This document shows positions 1 through 13,201 of a stretch of DNA of 64,000 bases, in pieces. Within the stretch, counting starts at the first letter, position 1. Every line of letters starts with the position of its first letter. The notes beneath the pieces are model-generated. The model made no database searches, had not been told where the DNA came from, and worked only from the letters and a program-made list of their open reading frames with translations. The position numbers and the translations under genes are program-made. The DNA is from Incurvaria masculella (lineage: Eukaryota > Arthropoda > Insecta > Lepidoptera > Incurvariidae): positions 18,928,501-18,992,500 of the forward strand of contig OX335641.1 in assembly GCA_946894095.1 (NCBI GenBank), read 5' to 3'.

Positions 1-2924
1 GTCACATGAATTATGAATCAAATATTGGGTACATTCAGGAGTTAACAAATACTTTATAATTCAGCTTTTTATCTTATAAGCGTTATCTTTAACGTTCGTT
101 CGTTTATAAGTTCGAAACTTTTATATATTTTCTACATTTCCTGTTTGTTTTGTAAAGCCTATTGTTTTGCCTAATACTTGAAAATATTCTAAAACGAATA
201 AATAGTTTTTTTAAATACATTATCGGAAAGCATACACACGGCAAGTCAAATTTTTCTTGGTCCAATAAGCCTAACATGGTTTTTCCGATATTTTCGGCCC
301 AATCTTTCTGAGGAAAAGTGGTTACAAATAATCTCTCCATATTTCCTACGAAAGTTATAAAACTATCTGGTGGGGTAATCAGACCAGACTGTGATATATT
401 ATCTTTGTTATATTGCTTATAATATGTAAATAGACTATCCTTACTTAAATTTACAATGTCACATTCTTTACCGACATATTTTAAAAGTTCATCGCAAACA
501 TGTTGTTCTAAACATTTTCTCATTAAATACCCGGCTACATACACAAGAGCATTTTTTTGAGGCAAGTCAAAGCGATAATCTTGCGTACCTACTTGCAGAG
601 ATATTTGCTTATTTTCTAAACTATGTTCGTCTTCTTTTGCCAAATTTACGGTCTTCATGTAATCTTTCACTTGAAATAACATATTCGCCAGGTCATCTTC
701 GCAATTTCCCTGTTTTTCATGGTTTAAAATATTTACAAGAAATAGTTTTCGGAATGCCCTATTAAATTGTACTGGCGTGGGCTCGGTGCAATCTCCTCCT
801 TGTTGTCTGATCCGACCAAAGAAGTTTTCTATGCAATCCTGGTTTAGGTTTCGGGTTAAAATAAATGAATAATTTTGTTCTTTGAGGTCTTCAAAAAGTG
901 ACATAATGGATTTAATTGTTATAACGAAGCCTTCGATAAAATTATTTTTGTCGAAATTTCATCAGCACAATCTTTTGGAGTTAGTTTTAAATTTTCAAAG
1001 AAATGTATAGATTGCGCGAAGAAATCTTTTTGTACTTGATTTCCTTGATATGCTCTTTTAAATAAATAATTATTTCTAACCGATTTTGAGTTAAGTAAGT
1101 CAAATAAATTGTTAAGTTTAATCACTAACTCTACTGTCTCTAATGCTTCTGGTTCAATTAATTTGGTTGTTACAAACATATTCATAGCTGAGGCAACCGT
1201 TGCACTAAATACTTGCGTTGCTAATTTAACTTTCATTTTTGAAAAATTATTGGGTCGAATATGTCTTTCAGTCAATTTTGGCATTAACCTCAACTCGTTC
1301 TTGCAGTCGCTTTCATATATCTGTTCAATATATTTCCATTTGGCCACTTTGTCACCGAAATGGAAATCATACTTCATAAGATTATTTCTTGCACATTTTA
1401 TTAAATGTGGTGCATCAAAAATATAATATATACGTTTCCCATTTATTTCAAAATATGTTTTATTGGTCGATACTTCTCTATTTTTGGAAGCGTTCAAAAA
1501 ATCGGACCCCAAATCGGAAACAAAAGTTCTTACGTCGAAACCTATGTCCAACAACACACCTATTGTTTTGTCAACCCACTGCATTAATTGTGGATAATTC
1601 TTACATTCGGCAGTAAGAGCGTAAGCAATCGGCTGTTTCCATGAGAAGAAAATCCCACGAAGAACGATAGTGACCGAGTTTTTGGCTGGAAACTGGGAAC
1701 ATACTTGATCAATTTCATGGAGGCCATGTATTTTGTCGTTACTTATATCATAAAAAAGGTTAGTTTTAAGTGACATTCCATCTATACAGATTGAACAGAT
1801 TTTTTCTTTTTCATTCATTTCAGACACTTTGTGACTCAAAGCTTTTAGAAAATGATTATTAATTCCAGTAGAAATTGGAATTTGCATTCTCTGCAGTGTC
1901 CTTATGGACGGAAAATTGAGAAAATTATCCAAAAATCGATACGCTCGTGGACTACAAAAATACAAGTTGAGGCAAAAAATTTTATATTCAAGTGTATACC
2001 TATTCCCTTTATGCTTGTTCTTGAGTTGTAATTGGCATTTAACAAGATTTGCAGTATTTTCATTTAAAAACTCATCACATGCTTTTAAAAATGTATCACG
2101 AGATATCGGTTGCTTTATTTCCTCTTCGATTAGCTTGCATTTTTTTTTACAGTCTTTTAATTCAAATTTTAATTTTCTTTTCCTCGGTGTATTTGAAGAG
2201 AGCGCTGAAGAAGTTTGCGTTGAAGTTTCATATTGATCCTCTGGAGCCCTTTCTGTGGTCATATCAGTTTGTGTAGCATGATATGCTGTAGGAGTTATAA
2301 GTGACCCACTCGTTTGTGTAGCACTGTTGTTAAAAGCTAAAACAGATTGTTCTTGAGATGGTGTTGAAGACAAACCTGTTACTAACTCCTGCATTGAATC
2401 ATTGCATGGCAAATTCAAATTTGGGAAAGCGCCGTTCTTTAAAATTCTTCTGAGCTCTATATGTTCTCCGCCAAAGTGATCCGAGCAGACCCGGTGCAGG
2501 GCTTTGCCTTTCTTGAACTTTTCGATTAGATCTTCCCGACCAATCGCTTGCAACCACGACATCCATCTGTAACAAACCAAGGTAAATATTACCCTTTTTG
2601 TAAAAATTTACTGAACAGAAATACAGAAAGAGAAGAATGTGAGCTAATAAAAAACGTGTTAAAATGTGTGTGCTTTAGAATAAAACCAGTTGTATGGCTT
2701 GCAGCCCGCTTTAGAACAATAAAGTAAGAGTTTTAGTTTTTTCTGTTAACGCCGTCCGGGTCGTGTGAAAGTTGCAATTACATGGCCCTATTGTATGTAT
2801 CTCAATTACCTAGTTCGGTAATGAAATTATTTTCATTTTGTCGTAATGTCGTCAATGTTTCAAACGTTTACAAGCAAGTAGCTATGAGGTAAATAAAAGA
2901 AATTTGGGCACTTGAAAATTCGAA

Positions 2925-3045
2925 AGCCGTCGGACCGCCCGCCCCGCCCCCGGCCCCGCTCCCCCTGGTGTGGGGAGCGTGGGTTTTTTTTCGTTACGGA
3001 ATTCCCCGCGCTCAAGGCCCTCGATAGAAGCTATGCAATAGCTTA
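2925..3045 (+). repeat. GC-rich repeat shared with 52360-52530
   Basis: A CCGCCCGCCCCGCCCCC tract is followed by GGTGTGGGGAGCGTG, TTCGTTACGGAATTCC, CTCAAGGCCCTCGATAGAAG and a CTATGCAATAGCTT end. The same blocks occur in reverse complement at 52360-52530 inside a Helitron-like unit. This suggests a mobile or captured segment. Confidence 0.65.
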
Positions 3046-3080
3046 ATAAAATAATAATTATTTAACTAAATTAAATATGC

Positions 3081-3340
3081 AGTGGTGGCCCCATAATTAA
3101 GAACGGTGCAATAAGTAGATGAGTAGGCCAGAATGAATCATCTCGAAATCGGTCACAATAAAGTATTAGTTAGAATTTTACCAGTATTTATGGTACGCAG
3201 GTGGTTAATCCTCTTTCCTGGAATAACAAGCTACTTATTGAAAAAAAAAACATAATTTGTGAAGAAAGACCAAATAAACCACTACCAAACATACATTATC
3301 TACAAAAATTCGCACCGTTCTTAATTATGGGGCCACCACT
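3081..3340. mobile_element. MITE-like 29-bp inverted-repeat pair inside the transposase intron
   Basis: Positions 3081-3109 and 3312-3340 are perfect 29-bp inverted repeats. The outer ends begin AGTGGTGGCCCC. The 260-bp unit lies wholly within the intron between the THAP exon and the catalytic exon. I see no clear target-site duplication on the flanks (AAATATGC against ATAGATAG). It could be a small non-autonomous element or subterminal repeats of the P-like element itself. Confidence 0.7.
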
Positions 3341-3799
3341 ATAGATAGGTATTTCTGGAATGAAATATTCACCTTGCAATAAAGCTAGGAAGTACCTATT
3401 AAGTAACCTCATAATAAATGAATGTGAACGGTTCGACTTACCTTTTTTCTTCGGAAGGAAACTTGAAAAAGCTTTTTTCACTCGTCTTCTTTGAATTATT
3501 GCAGCAGCCAAAGACGCAACAAGAATTTCCCCCCATTACTTAAAATGAGGAACAAATCGCACACATAATCACTCCAAAAAATCACCACGTTGAAAAACTA
3601 TGCACGTCGAATAACTCGGAGAGTACCAAACTGGCGCGAGGTTGGACAGTCAGTGACAACCTTTGAACGCAATATTCCCGGGAAGACACGGACTCGCCCC
3701 GCGCACTCCGCGCACCCCCGCACCACGCACACATAGCCGCTAGCACACGCATAGAAATACACTCATAAGTGTCGCTTCTGTTACGCTAGTTATTTATTC

Positions 3800-4295
3800 G
3801 GTGGTATTACTAAGCCTCCGCTGTCCATCCGTCCATCCATTCATCCATCCGTCCGTCCGTCTGTCCGTCCATCCGCCCGTTTGTCCGTCCGTCCGTCTGT
3901 CACAGGGCTGTATCTCATGAACCGTATTATGTAGGCAGCTGAAATGTTCACAGAGTATGTATTTATTTTGCGGCTATAGCAACAAATAGGTTAAATTTAA
4001 AACATCAGTGGTGACCCTATACAAAAAACTTATATTTTTGTGTTAAATCTTCTTTTTTTTGTGTGAACCCTTCGTGTGCGAGTCCGACTAGCACTTGGCC
4101 GGTTTTTTAGGGTTCTGTACCCAAAGGGTGAAAACGGATTTATTTATTTTGATGCTATAACAACAAATAGGTAAAATTAAAAAATAATAAGAATGAAAGG
4201 GGCCCCCCATACAAAAAACGTGATTTTTTGCGTTAAATCATGTACGATGGTACGAGACCGTGTGCGAGACCGACTCGCACTTGGTCGGTTTTTTT
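3800..4295 (-). repeat. Two head-to-tail copies of the GGTTCCGTAC / GGCCAAGTGCGAG interspersed repeat
   Basis: Copy one (about 3800-4108) contains TACTAAGCCTCCGCTGTCC, a CATCCGTCC-type microsatellite (3822-3900), CACAGGGCTGTATCTCATGA and an ACTAGCACTTGGCCGGTTTTTT end. Copy two (about 4109-4295) follows directly with AGGGTTCTGTACCCAAAGGG and ends CGCACTTGGTCGGTTTTTT. Related copies lie at 13202-13567 and 24062-24370. This is a very common non-coding lepidopteran repeat; its transposition class cannot be settled from one window. Confidence 0.75.
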
Positions 4296-4299
4296 ATTT

Positions 4300-7200
4300 A
4301 AGGCCCGATGTCAGATTTCTTAATGTAGTGATCGCTTTTATGACAGATTAAAATATCTAGTTTAGTTTTCAGAAAACTATTCGGACAAGTGTGCAAAAAA
4401 CACATTTCTCCGTCTTACAGGTGCACCATGTCATTGTGGTAGAGTTTCAAGAGTTTGCTCTCCACTTACATACTGATTGTTCTTGGTAAGCAGTAGTTCT
4501 ATGTATTTATCAACCACTGTAAACTTTGTGGGTAGTTTGTAAGCATCAGAGAAAAATATTACTTAAGTAAGAAAAATCCCGGGAAAGGTTCTTGTCCATT
4601 CTTCTTAACCTAAGGTAAGGTAGAAAAAAAATTTGTTAAAGAATCTAGTGTAATTAGCAATAATAATATATTTGTTTACACAGCTACATACCGCATAAAA
4701 CTGCCGAATGACATTGGTTTAATTTCATACAATTTCTGGAGAAAAAAACCTTTTTTTTATCCAAAATACTAGTGATATGATAACGTGTATTCGCACGTTC
4801 TGCAGTGCGCGGGCGCGCTGAGGGGGCGGCGAGGGAGGGGATGGCGGAGCGTGTGCCCCGCGGGGCGCCAATTCGTTTCCCTTTGCCGGATTGTTTACGT
4901 AAATGTTATTGTAGATGGGACACAAGGGCAGACAAGTGAGAGTTGCTTCTCTATGTTATTGTGCTTCAATCTCCAAATTATAGTATCGACCTAACTCCAA
5001 AATAATGACCGAGAATCCATGGACCATAGACGTATATATTACTAGCGTATATCACTGCCATGGACTCATTCATTTCAGCTTCACATAACACAAACTGTGA
5101 GGGAGGATGCCATTTGTATTTTTATAAGCGCAAACATGACGTGACTCTTTTCATTTTTTACCTATAATTTGTAATTCTCCTACAGTCCCTCCTCCCGTAA
5201 TCAATGCCTCCACTAACTCAGTGTTTAAGATTTTACCTTTATACATTTATTGAATGCTACTGCGTTGCGGACTTTGACTGCAAAAGTTTAACATACACTT
5301 ACAGTATATTCGTAAAATAGTTATTTTTATTGGGCTCTTTCTTTACTTAATGTTTCCTTGTATAATAAAATAATATAATACATACATACATACACATCAC
5401 ATTCTTTGAGTATGTTTATACCCACTTATTTCAAGTTGCTTCAATACTCTCAAGTCATAAATTAGACAGAAGCCTAAGTCCGCTAGAGATAAGTCCACTT
5501 TCGGGCGTTAGCGTTATGCGATAACTCCGGAATCACACCAAACGCTAACGCTCGAAAGAGTCAGTCAATCACCTGCTCGGTCTGGAACTGTTGGATGATT
5601 GCCCCGGAATTATAAAAAAAGTTTTCTTTGTAAATAGTTGGACGTCATTTCGGCAATGCTTTTGCCTTCTTCATGGATGTGAAGAAATCATCATGAATGT
5701 CTTATCAATAATTTTGTGGAGCCTTTATTTTGCTTCGTCTGGTGTTCTGTAGCTTTATCTATCATATTCGGTGCCTAGGTTGTTCTGATTCCTTTTTTTT
5801 TGTATAAATTACACAATCGATAATATACAAAGCGAAGCGGTTATATAACTCTTTGTTTGCGTAAAAACAGACGCATAGAAGCTAGTAGGATGTCCTACAA
5901 TGATGACAGTGGCCACTTGGACGCCAAAATACGTAAAAAATCCTACATCGCACTAATATTGCAGCGTAATACATACAAACATACCTACATGAAAATGAAA
6001 ATTTGCAGCACTAATTAATTATACTAGCGATTATTGTCGCTGCAAAATAACCACACAAACTAATAAAAACTTACAGTATACAACTTCGAATTGCTCATTA
6101 CATGCAACAAAACCATAAACCTGAAATTCTAATTTATTTTGCTGAAAAAACTATATTTAAGCGTTTCGCTACCCGATTCCGTTCGTTAGCCTTTATGTTA
6201 GTATCGTTAGTATTTATGTGACTCTCGGTAGGTAAGCTATCTCAATGCAAAAATCACGTCGATCCATTGCTCGGTTGCTGCGTGGAGAAGGACAACCAAA
6301 TAAATAAACATTCGCATTTAGTACTTCCGTACGGCTTTATGACTCAAAATAATTATTTGTGTATTTTATACATACCTACTATGTATCAATAGAATCAAAA
6401 ATCAGCAATCAAAATCGAATCCGAATACTGTCATGTTTTGCACAAGAATATTAATTTAGTGGAATCGCATAACGCATATGGGTAGGTACGAAATGCAGAT
6501 TCCGATCATTATGAATAAAACGGAGCTCGCAATTAAATTGGAAAGTTCTCAATTCATTTAAATTTATCGCCAGCGGCTGCCGAAAAGTTCTAATTTCGAA
6601 TAGCATCGCGTTCCCACAATGATCATGCAACTCGAAATTCTGTCCACAATACTCGCCGCTCACTCTGATTCCCATAAAACTAGCGATACGCGAATTAACA
6701 AAGACGCTCGGATACTTGTAAACAGCTTCTTGCACACGACAAAAGAATTACTTAACGAATCGATCGATTGTTTGTCGAGGGCCGCCATTGTTGTGAGAGC
6801 GCCACATCAATAGTTGTGCAATTCGCAGGAAAATATTGCCACTTGGATTGGAATAAATGCAAACAGGGAGCGATCGGACAATCGTGGAGCCGTTCTCCCT
6901 GCGGGAGAAGTGGAAATTGGACTTTTCGAGTAAAACACGCAATTACTATTCTAATGCCGCGTTCACATGAATGGAGACGGTGCGACCGAGACACTCAGGT
7001 CGCACAATGAGTCGCACGGAAGAACATTGGGGGCTGAGAGAGGTACTTTTGACTTTCGTTATGAAATTTGGGCTCGTAATTGCTTGTTACTTAGCCGATA
7101 AAATGACAAATTTAAAATATTTAAGGGCATGTCCTCTAGTTCTATATAGGTTATAAAATTGGCTGAATTTACCCTATCACACACATAGCACACCCCAGCG

Positions 7201-9570
7201 GCGCGCGGCGTTTTCGATTACTTTAAGACAGTCAATGTTTGGTAAATCTATTAGATACTAACTTAGACCACCCGATTTATGGGGACATGTTGATCGCAGG
7301 ATATACGCCCTCCTCCCTTGTAGCATAGGTACTTCGCTTTGCTAAAATGTTAAGTATAAGTCGGACCGAACAATAAGTTGAAAGTCTTTTTAATAAGACT
7401 TAACATAAAAATACAACATTAGATAAGCTATAAGATGAATGTGCAAAGCCCTTTATTATCAAAAACAAATTCTGCCTCAAAAATATCCCGAAGCGGTAAA
7501 AAGGTGAAGGGTGCTCGGTGCGAGGCGGGCCCGGGTGTTCCTGAACCGCCCGAGGCCAACCTTTTTGTTTATAAAACAATTAGACTCTCCCGGCCGCTAC
7601 CGAGCCACTGATCAGACACAATCGAGGACGCAGTTGTGGGAACGCCGCTCCGCGCCGAGGCAGTCCGCTATTGTCTTTCGGCTGACGATTCAGCGTGCGC
7701 ACTGACGTGCGAGCCGAGTGGCAAATGAGGCGAGATTGAACAGCGATCGCAAAATATTTGAACGCTATGGGCAAACACGCTGCGACAGGAGAGCGGCTGC
7801 AAAACAATGGAATTGTTCGAGATTAATTTTCCTTTCGATTAAATGCGTTTTGTCGAAGTGATGTGTGATCCTTGACATCAATCATCTAAAAAACCTATTG
7901 TACATAATATGTAACTCTTAATTAAGCGAAATTGTTAAATCTTTAATTTTCACTGAAGAAATATGGAAGGAAAATACCATAAATACAAGCCCATCAATGT
8001 CATTTATCTTTAACGGGCCATTAAAATGCGATCTCACGAGTGCAACAGCGACTTCACTAAATGCACATTATCTCGTTTTCGCTAACTGCATCACAATCTC
8101 GGCCATCGCGCGGTTCCGAAAGCACGCGCCAAACGCCCAAAGACTATAAACGAACGGCACGGGCACGTGTCAAATATGTCAATTTTAGACAATGTCACCA
8201 GCCGCGGGGACAGGCACGGTAGAAGGAAAACAGCAGTAGGTTACCTCTTGCTTTCACTCCTGATTGTTTCCAATGGGGTCACCATATTGCAAACAATTAA
8301 TGTGTTATAAAAAAAACATATTCAGTCCCAGTTTGTGTGTTGGGAAGCATTTCTGAAAATTGGCAATCTGGACTTCTTCGAGAGCCCCGGGCATCAACGA
8401 GGCAAAGAACTCAACTTTTTTCTGGTAAATAAGAGGTGACCCACTGACTCATTTCAAAGTAAAATTTTAAACAAAACTTCATTACTATGAGCTGCATGGT
8501 GATTTAGATAGTAAGTAAGAATTATCACTACATTTTCAACGAACGAACACCTGACGAGTGACTTCTTAGTCAATACCCCTAACAGCCCGCTGCCTGGGGG
8601 TCTTTTCGTACTCATGAAATGATAGGCATGAGTTTTGTCCTTTTCTAATTATTCTAATTAAAGTGCGACAAACATGTTTGATGATGTAGGAGAAGCATCT
8701 CACTTGCATCTGTGACTAACTCGTTTCCGCTTTTCTGAGTGCAGGGCGCTAAAACAGGTCACACTCTTGGAACGGTACTCGTTGAACTTACTGCTCTTCC
8801 TTGTACTGTGACAGAGACGTGCAGAATCGTGCCATCGACTAAAGAGGGATATTGGTGCTAAGTGGCGGATGCGTATTGTCTATGGGACCCTCTGGCGCTC
8901 CCGCGTCTCGTTGAAGCTTTCGTATCTGGGATGTTCATCTTTGACGTTAAGCACTTTTGTGTTTTAGGCTTGGCGCCTTTTTGTTTTCGTAAAACCTGAA
9001 GTGCATCTGAAGTTCATTTTACGTAAGAGGTAGGTTTACGAGTAGTAGAGAGAGACGTCTTATCGCTATTACATATTTTGTGTTCTTATACATATTGGGC
9101 TAATTTACGGGCTGAGGCACAGGGGTTAATTTATTCTGAGGCAATAAAATAATTGGAATAAAAAAAACTATGATTCGAAATTCAAACTAACTTTTCGACA
9201 AAATAAAACAAAAATCTCGTTAACTGTAACAAACGGAAGGTATAAATAAAATGTTCTTTGTGATGTAGACTTCCTGTGTGCATCCGTGGCGCAGCGGGGG
9301 CGGGGGGGTGGAAACTCGGAAAAGTGTCGCGTGACGCCAACTAGGCGACGACGTCCAGTTTGTGTAAAAATACTGTCGAGATAACGAGCAACACTACACG
9401 ACCCGCCCTCGCCTCGCCTAGCCGCCTTGCCCACCACCCTGCCACCTCCATCCACACCATCCCAGCTCACTCGACTCAGGGTTATAATCCAAAGCCGGGG
9501 ACAGTCCACTGACTGTAGCTCAGATATTTTAAATAAATGTTCTTAATAATAAACTTAATCGATCGCAGGC
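4300..9570. other. Intergenic stretch, no gene recognised
   Basis: No splice-supported or family-matching coding region was found here. Short open frames near 6450-7010 and 7510-7810 overlap on both strands and do not look like exons. Small items are a GC-rich patch at 4795-4875, a short imperfect inverted repeat at 5498-5513/5542-5557, and complex, non-repetitive sequence at about 6440-6990 and 7500-7870 that could be regulatory. Confidence 0.5.
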
Positions 9571-10851
9571 TAGAGTTGCCATCTTTAGAATTTTAGACCG
9601 GGATAGATACGGTTTGAGAAGCACATGAAATCCGTAATGATTTTTTTTTTCTCAGAAATATATAATTTCATGTTCATATGCTTACATTAAGTTTCCAACA
9701 TTTAGCGGGGCCCGGAAGATAGAAAAAAAATTTAAAATGTATTAAAAAATATATATCTCCTAAAGAAATATTTAGAAACGGTATTAAAAAAAATTATATG
9801 TTAAGTCTTTTAAGGCGTAATGTAACTGTGAATTTCCAACAATTTTGTAATTACGGAAATGTATTTAAAAAATGTTGTTACTAAACAAAATCTGTGCCGC
9901 GAACCTAACTTGCTATTGCTATATTTCTTTCTAGAATATGTAAAAGAAAATTTAATTCTTTAAAAACTATACCACGAACGATTTTATACGTATTTCGATT
10001 TTTTTGTTTAGCTTTTGTGTGAATGTAAAATTTATAAATGACAAAAAATGTGCTTCTAATATTTGCAACATTTTACAAATTTCACGGAATTTTGAGTTTG
10101 CGGTCAGTTTCCTATTTCAGAAAATAAAATAGAATTTTCATTATTTGCTTTGCAGATATTATGAAAATAGTACAAAAAAAAATATTTACACAGTTCCGTA
10201 AATAAGAAACTGTTGCAAATTCACAGTAATATTACACCTAAAATTAGCTAACATATAATATTTTTAAATAACATTTCTAAATATTCGTTTAGGAGATATA
10301 ATTTTTTAAACATATTTCATATTTTATTTCTATCTTCCGGACCCCCCAAAATGTTGCAAACTTAATGTACACACGTCCACATGAAATACTACGTTTATGA
10401 GAAAAAAAATGCATTTCGGATTTAATGTTTTTCTAAGTGCTGATTTAAGGCTAAAGTTCCTGGAGTATTTAGCAACCAGGACAAGACGTGCAAATACGCG
10501 TGAAAACCCCTGATTTTAGAGCCCAGAACTACTATTACTTATTCTGTGCCAGAACCCGGACAAGTCAACAGGTTTTTTTAAACAGTCGTACATCGACTGT
10601 TTAAAAAAAAAGAGTTGAAAATATCATTAATCACCTTTTTATTTATTTTCAGACCTTAAAGTTAGTTTCTTTTCTCATTTTAAATGTACTTACCTAATAA
10701 AACAGAATATTATTACAGTTTGTTACAAATTGTTTTACAAATCTGTTAGAATTTGTAAACCCGGACTACAAATGAATCCCCGCCCGGACGCTCCCCGGAT
10801 GCCCTCTAAACTAGGACAAATCCGGGGAAACCCGGACGGATGGCAACCCTA
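9571..10851. mobile_element. Fold-back element with long inverted arms
   Basis: The ends match as terminal inverted repeats: TAGAGTTGCCATC at 9571-9583, and GATGGCAACCCTA at 10839-10851 in reverse complement. Inside, about 9620-9850 is complementary to about 10190-10435, with shared blocks such as TACATTAAGTTT, the CGGAAGATAGAA block and CTCCTAAA / TTTAGGAG. A separate perfect 16-bp hairpin sits at 10573-10609. No coding potential is visible, so this is a non-autonomous DNA element. The superfamily is uncertain. Confidence 0.7.
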
Positions 10852-13200
10852 TCGTAGGCCCGTCTAGAACTAACTAATGCCATAGATTAAAAATAAAGTA
10901 TGTGTATAGATAGCTAACGTCTAATTGCTTATTTTCGCTGGTACTATGAAATTTCTAACCAGCTCCATCTCCCGTCACTGCCAGAACTTACAGACTTCTG
11001 TCTGTAAGCTCTGACCAACTTCAGTAAGTAAAAACAGATTAACTTAGTACTTAGTCAAGCGATAATAATTTTTAGTATTTTGGAACCTGGTGAATGAAAA
11101 TAACAATGATCAACTTACTAATCTTACGTTTTGGGGCAAAGGCGTTCAACGAAATATAGCGAATTAACACAATTGTATGTTCCAGCTGGTGGTGACACAC
11201 ACACACGTTCACACAGCTATAGGTATTCGTAATGTTGGGATAGCCAACGAAGTTCCAGTAAACTCCGTTTTTAGATATATCGAATTCTGTCAAGAACTGT
11301 TAAAAACCTAAGGCTCCTAAGAATCGTAAGACTTTGTAAATTAATACCCCAGGGAACGGCGCGCGATCGCGTGAAAAACTTCAGGCGTAATCTGAAATTA
11401 GCGCCCGGTGATTGAAATGGATACCGCTACGTGCGCACTCACTCACCGAACACCGATATGAATGAATGTTATTTTGTTTTTGAGAGGCGTAGGAGCACCA
11501 TGCGTTCGGAAGTTTTTGGAATATTTTAGCGATGACGACTTGGTATGATTGCTTGACTTATGAGTTAAATATTTTAATGTTAATTCATACCGAACCCAGA
11601 GCTACGTGACAAATTATGGTATTTTTAGATGAACAAAGATTTTTTTATGCAAGCTAATATAAATTATTATTATTTCAGTGGACACATATTAGTGGTTTTA
11701 ATTATTATCATTAATATTTCATAATAAGTGAGGTTAATGAACACATGATTAGGTTAGTATCAGAAAATTACGCTACCTATACAAACGTAGTTATCTAATC
11801 ATTTCAAAACCACATTATATTTGGTACAAAAACAACAGACAACAAATAAATGTATCTAATTTTTTGCTTTTTTTTTATTTATTGATCACAGAGAAAATAA
11901 TATTTGAACGTAGATTTTAACTTAGCTGTAATTTGACTAGGATTAGATTTTCCACAAAAATACGAGCAGGCACATTTATTCGTTGTCTGATTTTAGATAC
12001 CAAATAAATAAATAAAAAGATGCAGCTCTTTCTTGTTACATCTGATTCCGTTTAGGGTTCCATCCCCTGGCACTCGCCTTACGATATTGTTCCATACAAG
12101 TATCAATCGCACTGGCGTCTGTGGTTATGTTCACAGAATGTGTTTTCTATACAAGGAACAGACTGCTAATGTGGGTATATTTTGAGATTCGCAAATTAAT
12201 TTAAACGCCAAATCGAGGAAATCATAATATAATTTAATTCGGAATAGTCTGTTTCTGCTTGCTTGCATACTTATTTTAAGTTCCTTAGGATTGAGTGCAC
12301 AATCACTGGTTAGTATTATAGTTATTGTTATTATAGAACGTTCTTCTTTCGACTTCAAGTGAAAAATAACGACTGTTGTATTTTAATTTTAAAATTAACA
12401 CTTTAAAGAGATTTTTTTTATGTGTTTTTATCAGCACTTGGCGAAAACCAGGCTTAGTGTAGCGCTTTTTGCGTTACTAGTGTTTTGACTTTCCATTTAA
12501 ATGTTTCAGTGAGGAATAGGAATAGGAAATAAGCTAATTTAAATAACCTACTCTCTGTTTATTCCTATATCATTGTTAGTTTCTATTTTTCCTTGAAAAA
12601 ATATAAAAATAAATGGACACAGTGGTTTCAAATGATAAGTAAACCATGTTGTGCATGGGGAGAATAGCTTGCGGGCCTTGATCCAGTACGGCAGTGATCG
12701 TTTCCCAACCGTAGAAATATTTAATTTGTGGAATAACTACATACAAAGTAGTAGTACTGTTATTGATACATGAACACCATCAATATGTCAACATACAGTC
12801 CATAAACATACAGACTCCGCGATGTCCTCCACTATGGTCACCCGTCGCGAGTGACAGCCGGCCTGGCGCGTCTCACGCCGCGCATCTCGTATCCTTAGCA
12901 CATCGCGGTTTGCACACAACACCCCCCAGTGTTTATCTTTAAAAAACGTAAATAATTTGTAACCTGATAGCAAGCGCGAACAGTTGTTAAAACAACGCCT
13001 CCTTGTATCGGAATCGTGTCGAGTAACGAAGTAACTGAAGGGCGGCGACGAATCTAATTTATTTTTAACCCACTTCCGAAACAGTAAAGTTCGAAGAATA
13101 ATGCCAACTTCTCTTTTAGCCCCTCTGCTCTAAAAGTATATTAAAAAGATCAAAACATACAGACGTAGATTTCGATAATATATTTTAGAATCGAAAATTT
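10852..13200. other. Intergenic stretch, nothing recognised
   Basis: AT-rich sequence with only short open frames. I see no family motif, no convincing splice pairs, and none of the repeat families that recur elsewhere in the window. Confidence 0.5.
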
Positions 13201-13201
13201 C

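Larger units (their letters stand above)
104..3536 (-). pseudogene. P-element-like THAP-domain transposase, one frameshift
   Basis: I assemble two coding exons. Exon 1 runs 3536-3442 (ATG at 3536, donor AG|GTAAGT). Exon 2 starts at 2566 after a TTACAG acceptor; the phases agree. The join completes a THAP zinc finger: Cys6/Cys7 and Cys11, Trp33, Cys59-x2-His62 (CSDHF), then AFPNLNLP. A lysine-rich, probably coiled-coil stretch follows. The catalytic region shows CIDGMSLK, FVSDLGSDF and FDAPHLIKC, and the C-terminal part carries NQDCIENFFGRIR, all typical of P-element/THAP9 transposases, which cut and paste DNA in the nucleus. The frame breaks near 945-949, in a run of five T (five A on the coding strand). 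A second frame then continues from upstream of 904 to the stop at 104. One extra base would give 853 codons including the stop. A sequencing error or a true lesion are both possible. The far element end lies outside the window. A domesticated THAP9-like gene is the alternative. Confidence 0.85.

Noticed and set aside
3822..3900. CCGTCCATC-type tandem array as a possible CRISPR or satellite
   Set aside because: Simple tetranucleotide-like microsatellite belonging to an interspersed repeat, with no spacers.
6451..7010. Cluster of short frames on both strands
   Set aside because: No protein family resemblance, mutually overlapping; more consistent with non-coding unique sequence.
9168..9509. 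113-codon minus-strand open frame
   Set aside because: Low-complexity GC-rich patch; no motif and no neighbouring exon.
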